From Streptomyces sp. NBC_00433 (lineage in GTDB: Bacteria; Actinomycetota; Actinomycetes; Streptomycetales; Streptomycetaceae), in NCBI GenBank assembly GCA_036015235.1, contig CP107926.1:5599501-5663500 (forward strand): 64,000 bases of DNA. The letters run 5' to 3'. This document shows, in pieces, positions 57,613-64,000 of the stretch (position 1 is its first letter; every line of letters begins with the position of its first letter). Under the pieces are notes generated by a model. It saw nothing but the letters and a program-made list of their open reading frames with translations, was not told the DNA's origin and made no database searches. The translations under genes were made by a program, and so were the position numbers.

Positions 57613-59028
57613 ATGCCAGAACCGGACGACAAGCAGGTCACCGAGCCCGCGGTCACCGAGCGGGTGACCGTCGACTTCGCAGGCGAGGGCGAGGGCGAGG
57701 ACGAGATGTCCTGGGGGATGTGGGAGATCTGGTCCGCGATGGGCCGCCAGCAGAGCGCCCTGCCGATCGGCGGCCGGGCACCGCTCGACCCGGGCACGAC
57801 CGTCGCCGACCTGGCCGAGGAACTGCGCTACCTGATGAGCCGCTTCCAGGCCATGCGCACCCGGCTGCGCTTCGACGCCGAGGGCCGCCCCACCCAGCGG
57901 CTCTTCGCCGAGGGCAGCACCGCGCTCGACGTCTACGACGCCGCCCCGGACGCCGACCCCGACGAGGTCGCCGCCGCGGTCGAACAGCGCTACCGGGACA
58001 CCGAGTTCGACTTCGTCGACGAGTGGCCGGTCAGGATGGGCGCGGTAAGGCAGCACGGCAGGCCCACCCACCTGGTCACCGTCATGCACCACCTGGTCAC
58101 CGACGCCATGGGCGGCGCGGTCATGCTCCGCGAGGTCAAGGCGCGCGAGACCGCGCCGGTGGCCGGCATGCAGCCGCTCGAACAGGCCAGATGGCAGCAG
58201 TCCCCGGCGGGGCAGCGGCACAGCGACCGGGTGCTGCGGCACTGGGAGAACGTCCTGCGGTCCGTCCCCGCCCGCCAGTTGCCCGGCCCCACCGACCCGC
58301 GCACCCCGCGCCACTGGGGCGCCGAATTCCGCTCCCCGGCGCTGAACGCGGCCCTGCCGTCGATCGCCGCACGCACCGGCGCGAACTACTCGGCCGTCCT
58401 GGTGGCCCTCTACGCCCTCGGCCTGTACCGGGCCACCGGCATCAGCCCCGCGGTGGTCAGGCCCGTCGTCAGCAACCGCTTCCGGCCGGGTCTGGCCGAC
58501 GTGGTGTGCATGCTCGCCCAGGCGGGCGTCTGCGTCCTCGACGTGGAGGGCGCCACGCCCGAGGAGGTGGTCGAGCGGTCCCGGCGCGCGGGCATGTCGG
58601 TCTACAAGCACGCCTACTTCCACCCGGGCCGGCTCGACGAACTGACCGCGCGGATCTCCCGCGAGCGCGGCGAGGACGTCAGCGTGGGCACCTACTTCAA
58701 CGACCGCAGGGCCCCGGTCGCGCTGGCGGACATCCAGCTCCCGGACCCCGAGGAGCTTGCCGCGACACTGCGTGCCGCCCAGGGCGCCGGCAGCTTCCGC
58801 TGGTTCGTCAAGCAGGACACCCAGATCGAGCGCTTCTTCGTCCACGTCGACGACATCCCCGAGGGCGTGGGCTTCGAGATCCGCATCGACACGCACTTCA
58901 TCTCCCCGGCGGACGCGGAGGCCCTCGCCTGGGAGATGGAGGCGGCGGCGGTGGAGCTGGCGCTGGGCTCCGAGGGGGTCGCCGCTGACGTGACCGCCGC
59001 CGACCTGGCCGTCGAGGTGAGCCGGTGA
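57613..59028 (+). CDS. Stand-alone condensation-domain protein
   Basis: A 471-residue protein with the NRPS condensation fold. HHLVTDAMGG matches HHxxxDG with Ala for Gly, keeping the catalytic second His. No adenylation or carrier domain is attached. Such free C domains join two carrier-bound substrates, or a carrier-bound acyl group and a free amine. With Hpg genes and three ACPs in the same operon, amide formation between an acyl-ACP and an amino acid is plausible. Confidence 0.83.
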   Translation: MPEPDDKQVTEPAVTERVTVDFAGEGEGEDEMSWGMWEIWSAMGRQQSALPIGGRAPLDPGTTVADLAEELRYLMSRFQAMRTRLRFDAEGRPTQRLFAEGSTALDVYDAAPDADPDEVAAAVEQRYRDTEFDFVDEWPVRMGAVRQHGRPTHLVTVMHHLVTDAMGGAVMLREVKARETAPVAGMQPLEQARWQQSPAGQRHSDRVLRHWENVLRSVPARQLPGPTDPRTPRHWGAEFRSPALNAALPSIAARTGANYSAVLVALYALGLYRATGISPAVVRPVVSNRFRPGLADVVCMLAQAGVCVLDVEGATPEEVVERSRRAGMSVYKHAYFHPGRLDELTARISRERGEDVSVGTYFNDRRAPVALADIQLPDPEELAATLRAAQGAGSFRWFVKQDTQIERFFVHVDDIPEGVGFEIRIDTHFISPADAEALAWEMEAAAVELALGSEGVAADVTAADLAVEVSR

Positions 59029-59954
59029 CGGCGCTGGCGGCGGTGTCGGCGTATCTGCCGGAGGGCAGGGTGCCGATCGAGGAGGTGGCCGCGCGGCTCG
59101 GCCTGAGCGGGATGCAGGCCAAGATATTCCGGCGCTACCACCGGCTCGGCGAGGTCGCCCTCGACCCGCACGGCGGCTTGGCCGACCTGCTGCGGGGCGC
59201 GCTCACCCGGCTCGACGGGCTGCGCGGCCAGGAGCACCGGGTCCGCTACGTCCTGCACGCCAGGACCTTCCCCACGGTCGTGCCCTATCCGCACGATCCT
59301 GTGCGGGAGTTGTGCGAGGAGTTCGGGATCGGCCATGCCGCCGTCTTCGCGGTCGGCCACCACGCCTGCGCGTCCGGCCTGCTCGCCGTCGACGCTGCGG
59401 GGCGGCTGCTCGCCGCCGACGGCGACCGCGACGGGCTCGCCCTCGTGCTCACCGGGGAGAAGGCCTTCACCCCGGAGGCCCAACTCGTCCCCGAGACCTC
59501 CCTCTTCGGGGAGGGCGCCGCCGCCTGCCTGGTCTCCGCCGCCGGGGAGCGGGACCGGCTGCTCGCCTACGCCACCGACCCGCGCGGGGAGTTCGACACC
59601 GACGACCAGGAAATGGCCCTGGAATTCCAGCGGGTGTACGCCGACACGCTCGCCGCCGCCGTCACGGCCGCCGTCGGCCGGGCGGGCCTCACGATCGACG
59701 AGGTCGGGGTGATCCTGCCGCACAACGTCAACCGCGTGGCCTGGCACCAGGTGTGCCGCACGCTCGGCTACCCGCGCGAGCGGGTCGTGCTCGACAACGT
59801 GGCGGCCACAGGCCACGTCTTCTGCGCGGACGGCTTCATCAACTACCTCACCGCGCGCGACCGCGGGCTGCTGCGGCAGGGCGAGCCGTACGTGATGGCG
59901 GCCGCCGGCGCCGGGCGCGGCGCCACCTTCTCGGCCATGGTCTTCGCACACTGA
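59025..59954 (+). CDS. KAS III-like ketosynthase/acyltransferase
   Basis: A 309-residue KAS III-fold protein. Cys115 in GHHACASG is the nucleophile; the His of LPHNVN is present, and the Asn position is in NVAATGHVFCAD. It lacks the N-terminal extension of housekeeping FabH and resembles CerJ-type enzymes, which may form C-C, ester or amide bonds. The GTG overlaps the previous stop by four bases. It could prime chain synthesis with an aroyl starter. Confidence 0.87.
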   Translation: MTALAAVSAYLPEGRVPIEEVAARLGLSGMQAKIFRRYHRLGEVALDPHGGLADLLRGALTRLDGLRGQEHRVRYVLHARTFPTVVPYPHDPVRELCEEFGIGHAAVFAVGHHACASGLLAVDAAGRLLAADGDRDGLALVLTGEKAFTPEAQLVPETSLFGEGAAACLVSAAGERDRLLAYATDPRGEFDTDDQEMALEFQRVYADTLAAAVTAAVGRAGLTIDEVGVILPHNVNRVAWHQVCRTLGYPRERVVLDNVAATGHVFCADGFINYLTARDRGLLRQGEPYVMAAAGAGRGATFSAMVFAH

Positions 59955-60013
59955 ACCCGGGCCGGGCCACCGCCACCACCGACCACCCACCACCGCCACC
60001 GAAGGGACCACCG

Positions 60014-60313
60014 ATGACGGAGCAGGACACCGCCCCGAGCGTCGCCGCCGACCCGGCGCTGCGCGACCGCCTGGTCGACAGCATCCGCGACCTCCTCCCG
60101 CACGTGCTCAAGCGCGAGGTCGCCGGGGTGACGGCGGACACCGAGCTGATGGAAGCGCTCGGGCTGAGTTCGACCACCGGCCTCGAACTCGTCCTCGAAC
60201 TGGAGGAGCGCCTCGAACTGGAGATCAGCGTCGAGGAGTTGGGCCGCGACGACTTCGGCACGGTCGGCTCGCTCGCCGACTACGTCGCGGGAAACCTGCT
60301 CACGGAAGCGTGA
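60014..60313 (+). CDS. Acyl carrier protein 3
   Basis: A 99-residue carrier. The attachment region reads ALGLSSTTGLELVLELEERL: Ser53 aligns with the phosphopantetheine serine, and the preceding Asp of DSL is Ser. The helix pattern after it is typical. The start at 60014 follows AAGGGACC. It ends one base inside the next start codon. The non-DSL motif may tune recognition by the phosphopantetheinyl transferase encoded at the window end. Confidence 0.85.
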   Translation: MTEQDTAPSVAADPALRDRLVDSIRDLLPHVLKREVAGVTADTELMEALGLSSTTGLELVLELEERLELEISVEELGRDDFGTVGSLADYVAGNLLTEA

Positions 60314-61251
60314 TGATGCGCACCTTCGTGCCTTACGGCGGCCCCGCCGACGAGGTCCCCGCCGGCTGGGGGATCCGCCGGGCGGTCCGGCTGGCCTTCC
60401 CCGAACCTGCGGCGCTGGCCGCCGACCCCGTCCACACCGAGCGGCTGCGCGTCTACCTCACCGACCTGCTCCGCCCCTACGGCATCGCCCTGGACGCCGG
60501 CGCTTCGGCCGGCGCGGGCCAGGCGTACGGCGAGATGGCGGAGGCGCTCATCGAGCGGGCCGTCCCCCCGGGCGAGTCCGTCGACCTGCTCGTCCTCGCC
60601 TACTCCGTCCCCGACATCGCCCCCGGCCGCGCCACGACCACCCGCCTGAGCCACGTCTGCCCCGGCAACCCGATGGCCTTCGCGGTCACCGACCAGGGCG
60701 CGGCCGCCCCCTTCACCGCGCTGCGCCTGATCCGCGCCTACGCGGGCCGGCTGCGACGCGCGCTGCTGCTGGTCGTGGAGCAGCCCTCGCTGCCCTACGC
60801 CCCCGGCGTCCCGGTCGCCCTCCCCGCCACGTCCTCGGGCGTGGCGATCCTCCTCGGCCCGCCGACCCCGGGCACCCCCACGACCCCCCTCGGCCCGGTG
60901 ACCACCGGCCGCGCCTCCGCGGCGGAGGCAGGCGCCGCCTTGTCCGCGCTGGTCAACGGGGCGGACGCGCCGGCCGACCCCGCCGCCCCCGCGACGGTGG
61001 TCCTCGGCTCGGCGCTCGCCGCCCAGGCCCCGCTCCTGCCCGCCGCCCACCGGGTGCTCACCGCCACCGCGGGCCGCCCCACCACCGGCGTGTGGTGGGA
61101 ACTTGCCGCCGAGCTGTCGACGCCGTCCGGCGAACCGGCCCCCCTGCTCCTGGCCGACCACGACCCGCTCTCGGGCACCCTGTCCGTGGCCGCCCTCACC
61201 GCGGCCGCCGAGGCGCTCCCCGCCGCGGCGGCCGCCGGGAGCGCGCGATGA
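60313..61251 (+). CDS. Thiolase-fold (ketosynthase-like) protein of unknown role
   Basis: A 312-residue protein with segments reminiscent of KAS III-like proteins (DLLVLAYSVPDIAPGRATT, ALLLVVEQPSLPY) but without a convincing Cys-His-Asn set: the region where the nucleophile is expected reads VTDQGAAAPF. It is Ala/Pro-rich in the second half. It is translationally coupled to ACP 3 (TGATG) and to the oxidase gene (ATGA). A non-catalytic partner of the KAS III-like enzyme is one possibility. GTG 60310 is an alternative start. Confidence 0.6.
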   Translation: MMRTFVPYGGPADEVPAGWGIRRAVRLAFPEPAALAADPVHTERLRVYLTDLLRPYGIALDAGASAGAGQAYGEMAEALIERAVPPGESVDLLVLAYSVPDIAPGRATTTRLSHVCPGNPMAFAVTDQGAAAPFTALRLIRAYAGRLRRALLLVVEQPSLPYAPGVPVALPATSSGVAILLGPPTPGTPTTPLGPVTTGRASAAEAGAALSALVNGADAPADPAAPATVVLGSALAAQAPLLPAAHRVLTATAGRPTTGVWWELAAELSTPSGEPAPLLLADHDPLSGTLSVAALTAAAEALPAAAAAGSAR

Positions 61252-62450
61252 CCGCCCCCGCGCGGCGCGTGCCGCCGCCGCAGGGTCGGGCGCCCGAGCT
61301 GCGCCTGCCGCCGCCCCAAGGCCCCGCACCGGCGCGGCATGTCCCGCCGCCGCGAGACCCGGCCCCCGTGCGGGTCGAGGACTACCGGCGCATCGCGCGG
61401 CGGCGGCTCGGCCGGCCGGTCTGGGACTTCATCGACGGCGGCGCCGAGAGCGAGCGGACCGTCGCGGCGAACCGGCGTGCCTTCGGGCGGGTCACGCTGC
61501 GGCCGCGCGTGCTGGTCGACGTGTCGCGGTGCGACACCGCGACGGAGCTGCTCGGCGCGCGGGTGGGGACGCCGATCGCGGTCGCGCCGACCGCGTATCA
61601 CCGGCTCGTGCACCAGGACGGCGAGGTCGCCACCGCCGAGGGCGCCGGTGCGGCCGGGGCGCTGTTCGTGGTCAGCATCTACGCCAGCCGCACCCTGGAG
61701 GACATCGCCGCCGCGGCGGCGGGCCCGCTGTGGATCCAGCTCTACTGGCTGCGCCGCCGCGAACTGCTCGCCGAACTCGTCGCCAGGGCGGCCGCCGCGG
61801 GCTGCCGCGCGGTCGTACTGACCGTGGACGCGCCCCGGTTGGGGCGGCGGCACCGCGACGCGCGCAACGGCTTCGCCCTCGACCCCGGCATCCGGGCCGC
61901 CAACCTGGACGCGGCCCTGATGACCGCCGCCCACCTGCCCGCCGCCGGGCGCTCCGCGCTGGCGGAGCACGCGGCCGAGGCCGTCGACCCGTCCGTGACG
62001 TGGTCCGACCTCGCGTGGCTACGGGAGCGCAGCGACCTGCCGCTGGTGCTCAAGGGCGTCCTCACCGCCGAGGACGCCGCAGCGGCGGTGGCGCACGGCG
62101 CCGACGCGATCATCGTGTCCAACCACGGCGGCCGCCAACTCGACCGCGCGAGCGCCAGCCTGGACGCGCTGGCCGAGGTGGTGGCCGCGGTCGGGGGCTC
62201 GTGCCCGGTGCTGCTGGACGGCGGGGTGCGCGGCGGCACCGACGCCTTCGCCGCCCTCGCGCTGGGGGCGAGCGCGGTGCTGCTGGGCCGGCCCGTCCTG
62301 TGGGGGCTCGCGGCGGACGGCGCCGCCGGGGTGGCCGGCGTCCTCGGCCTGGCCACCGAGGAGTTGGCCCACACCATGGCGCTGGCCGGTCGGCCGGACC
62401 TGGCGTCGATCGACAGATCAGCGGTCACGCTGAGAGCGGAGGCACGATGA
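61248..62450 (+). CDS. hmo: 4-Hydroxymandelate oxidase (FMN-dependent alpha-hydroxyacid oxidase)
   Basis: A 400-residue FMN enzyme of the glycolate/lactate oxidase family. A Pro/Arg-rich N-terminus of about 40 residues precedes WDFIDGGAESE. VAPTAYHRL, WIQLYWLRRRELLAELV and SNHGGRQLD (active-site His and Arg) are family signatures, with LDGGVRGGTDAFAALALGA in the phosphate-binding part. It should oxidise 4-hydroxymandelate from HmaS to 4-hydroxyphenylglyoxylate. Its ATG overlaps the previous stop and its stop overlaps the aminotransferase start. Confidence 0.92.
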   Translation: MTAPARRVPPPQGRAPELRLPPPQGPAPARHVPPPRDPAPVRVEDYRRIARRRLGRPVWDFIDGGAESERTVAANRRAFGRVTLRPRVLVDVSRCDTATELLGARVGTPIAVAPTAYHRLVHQDGEVATAEGAGAAGALFVVSIYASRTLEDIAAAAAGPLWIQLYWLRRRELLAELVARAAAAGCRAVVLTVDAPRLGRRHRDARNGFALDPGIRAANLDAALMTAAHLPAAGRSALAEHAAEAVDPSVTWSDLAWLRERSDLPLVLKGVLTAEDAAAAVAHGADAIIVSNHGGRQLDRASASLDALAEVVAAVGGSCPVLLDGGVRGGTDAFAALALGASAVLLGRPVLWGLAADGAAGVAGVLGLATEELAHTMALAGRPDLASIDRSAVTLRAEAR

Positions 62451-63745
62451 CGTTCGAGCTGCGACGCGACGACCTGCACGCCTCCGTCTCCGACCCGGAA
62501 TCCGCGTCGATGAACTTCCTCAACGAGGTCGCCGCCCGCTTCCCCGACGCCATCTCGCTCGCCGCGGGCCGCCCCTACGACGGCTTCCACAGCACCGACG
62601 AGCTGCCCCGCTACCTCGCGGGCTACCTCGCCCACCTGGAGGCGCTCGGCCTCACCCACGAGCAGCGGCAGCGCCAGCTGCTGCAATACGGGCGGACCAA
62701 CGGCTACCTGGGCGCGCTCATCGCCCGCATGCTCGACGTGGACGAGGACATCTCGGTGCCCGAGCAGGCGGTCATGGTCACCAGCGGCTGCCAGGAGGCC
62801 ATGGTCATCGCGCTGCGCGGCCTGTGCGCGCGGCCCGGTGACGTGGTGCTGGCGGTCGACCCCTGCTACGTCGGGCTCACCGGGGCGGCCCGGCTGCTCG
62901 GCGTCGAGGTCGTGCCGGTGCCGGAGTCCGCCGACGGGCTCGACCCGGAGACGGTGCCCGCGGTGGTGGCCGCGGTGAGGGCCAGTGGGCGGCGGCCGCG
63001 CGCGCTGTATGTGGTGCCGAGTTTCGCGAACCCGTCGGGCGCGTCCATGCCGGTGGCGGCGCGGCGGCGGCTGCTTGAGGTCGCCGAGGAGGCCGGGCTG
63101 CTGATCCTGGAGGACGACCCCTACGGCCTCTTCGGCCTGGACGACGAACCCCGGCCCACGCTCAAGGCGTTGGACACCGGCCGACAGGTCGTCTACCTCG
63201 GCTCGTTCGCCAAGTCCTGCTTCCCCGGGGCCCGGGTGGGCTTCCTGGTCGCCGACCAGACGGTGGTCGCCGCGGACGGCGGGCGGGCTTTCCTGGCCGA
63301 AGAACTGTCCTCCGTCAAGAGCCTGTTGACGGTCAACACCTCGCCGGTGGCGCAGGCGGTCATCGGCGGCTTCCTGGTCGAGGCCGGGTGCAGCCTGCGG
63401 GCGGCGGCCAAGGAGAAGATCGCCTTCTACCGGGGGAATCTGCGTATCCTGCTCGACGCGTTGGAGCGCAGCTTCGGCGACGACCCCCGGGTGCGCTGGA
63501 ACGCCCCCGCCGGCGGCTTCTTCGCCGTGGTCGACGTGCCGCTGACAGCCGACGAGGCGATGCTGGAGACCTCCGGCCGGGACTACGGGGTGCTGTGGAC
63601 CCCGATGAGCTTCTTCTACGGACCCGGGTCCGGCGGCGGCCGCCGGTCGATCCGGCTGTCGTGCAGCGCGCTGCCGCCGGACCGCGTCGAGGAGGGTGTG
63701 CGCAGGCTGGCCGAACTGGTCGGGGACCGGGCGGTGCCGGCGTGA
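62447..63745 (+). CDS. hpgT: 4-Hydroxyphenylglycine-type aminotransferase (HpgT)
   Basis: A 432-residue fold-type I PLP enzyme. YGRTNGYLGALIARML, SGCQEAMVIALRGL, PSFANPSGASMP (PLP phosphate/ring contacts), EDDPYGLF and the PLP-binding Lys of GSFAKSCFPGARVGF are visible. In glycopeptide pathways HpgT turns 4-hydroxyphenylglyoxylate into L-4-hydroxyphenylglycine, often with tyrosine as donor, which regenerates 4-hydroxyphenylpyruvate for HmaS. The three genes hmaS, hmo and hpgT make the full Hpg route. Confidence 0.9.
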   Translation: MTFELRRDDLHASVSDPESASMNFLNEVAARFPDAISLAAGRPYDGFHSTDELPRYLAGYLAHLEALGLTHEQRQRQLLQYGRTNGYLGALIARMLDVDEDISVPEQAVMVTSGCQEAMVIALRGLCARPGDVVLAVDPCYVGLTGAARLLGVEVVPVPESADGLDPETVPAVVAAVRASGRRPRALYVVPSFANPSGASMPVAARRRLLEVAEEAGLLILEDDPYGLFGLDDEPRPTLKALDTGRQVVYLGSFAKSCFPGARVGFLVADQTVVAADGGRAFLAEELSSVKSLLTVNTSPVAQAVIGGFLVEAGCSLRAAAKEKIAFYRGNLRILLDALERSFGDDPRVRWNAPAGGFFAVVDVPLTADEAMLETSGRDYGVLWTPMSFFYGPGSGGGRRSIRLSCSALPPDRVEEGVRRLAELVGDRAVPA

Positions 63746-64000
63746 CGGACCTCGTCGAGGTGTGGCTGGTGGCCGACCGGCGCCCGGACTGCGCCCTGGA
63801 CGGGCTGCTCGCCGTGCTCGACGCGGACGAGCGGCAACGCGCCGAGGCCTACCGCTCGGCCGACGACCGGCGCCGCTTCGTGCTGGCGCACGCCGCCCTC
63901 CGCCACGTCGTCGCCGGGCGGCTCGGCGCACCCCCTGCCGAGATCCGCTGGGCGCGCGGCCCGCACGGCAAACCCGAACTCACCGGTCCCTGGCGCGGGA
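63742..64000 (+). CDS. Sfp-type 4'-phosphopantetheinyl transferase, N-terminal part
   Basis: The GTG at 63742 overlaps the HpgT stop; the gene runs off the right edge after about 86 residues. RFVLAHAALRHVVAGRLG followed by ARGPHGKPEL is the N-terminal signature of Sfp-type transferases. The magnesium-binding motif (FNxSH and GxD) would lie beyond the edge. It should activate the three ACPs and the ACP-like domain of this cluster. Confidence 0.85.
   Translation, partial: MTDLVEVWLVADRRPDCALDGLLAVLDADERQRAEAYRSADDRRRFVLAHAALRHVVAGRLGAPPAEIRWARGPHGKPELTGPWRG

Noticed and set aside
1..64000. tRNA, rRNA, phage attachment sites or replication origin
   Set aside because: No cloverleaf, rRNA segment, integrase or DnaA-box cluster could be recognised on reading both strands; small structured RNAs cannot be excluded by eye.

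Overview
The window is high-GC DNA with strong codon bias. It has GTG and TTG starts next to AGGAG-type ribosome sites, rare TTA codons, SARP/AfsR regulators, a DUF2975/XRE pair and NphB-type and DrrAB-type genes. This points to a Streptomyces-like actinomycete chromosome. No tRNA, rRNA, CRISPR array or phage was seen.

Region 1 (about 1-8.7 kb) is a putative organophosphonate catabolic locus. It holds an SMR exporter, a HAD phosphatase, a four-gene ABC importer of the 2-aminoethylphosphonate/polyamine type, a GntR/UTRA repressor, and one 544-residue protein that fuses a TmpA-like 2-oxoglutarate oxygenase to a TmpB/PhnZ-like HD-domain oxygenase. Three near-identical 18-bp palindromes lie before the importer operon, before the fusion gene and before a gene leaving the left edge, so they look like one GntR regulon.

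Region 2 (8.7-13.4 kb) holds a DUF2975/XRE pair with tandem operators, an SDR, an enoyl-CoA hydratase-like protein, a polyprenyl diphosphate synthase, a 170-bp MITE-like element and a small membrane protein.

Region 3 (13.7-31.5 kb) looks like a meroterpenoid-type biosynthetic locus. It opens with a strange MbtH / adenylation / beta-lactamase-like fusion whose two enzymatic domains have lost key residues. Two large SARP regulators follow, then an NphB-type aromatic prenyltransferase, an FAD monooxygenase, a Tat-exported BBE-type oxidase, a class II (DxDD) terpene cyclase, an MMPL exporter, and a third SARP that carries a leucine zipper resembling IS3 OrfA.

A VapBC pair and a YceI protein (31.5-33.0 kb) separate this from Region 4 (33.1-41.1 kb). 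Region 4 has a lyase and a FAD/NAD(P)-binding protein resembling CreD/CreE (aspartate-nitrosuccinate route to nitrous acid), a cupin, a CreM-like AMP-forming ligase and a fourth SARP.

Region 5 (41.1-64.0 kb) contains a UDP-xylose-synthase-like enzyme, a DrrAB exporter, a glycosyltransferase and a methyltransferase with a C-terminal ACP-like domain. Across a 570-bp divergent promoter with an 11-bp-period SARP-like repeat array lies a long, translationally coupled set of genes: AMP ligases, three ACPs, several ketosynthase-fold proteins, 4-hydroxymandelate synthase, a PhyH oxygenase, ThDP E1 alpha/beta, a stand-alone condensation domain, hydroxymandelate oxidase, an Hpg-type aminotransferase and the start of a phosphopantetheinyl transferase. 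The inference is that a 4-hydroxyphenylglycine or 4-hydroxybenzoyl unit is built, loaded on carrier proteins, condensed, glycosylated and methylated, and possibly combined with nitrous-acid chemistry and prenylation. I recognise no known cluster with this gene set. Whether Regions 3-5 make one product or two is open.
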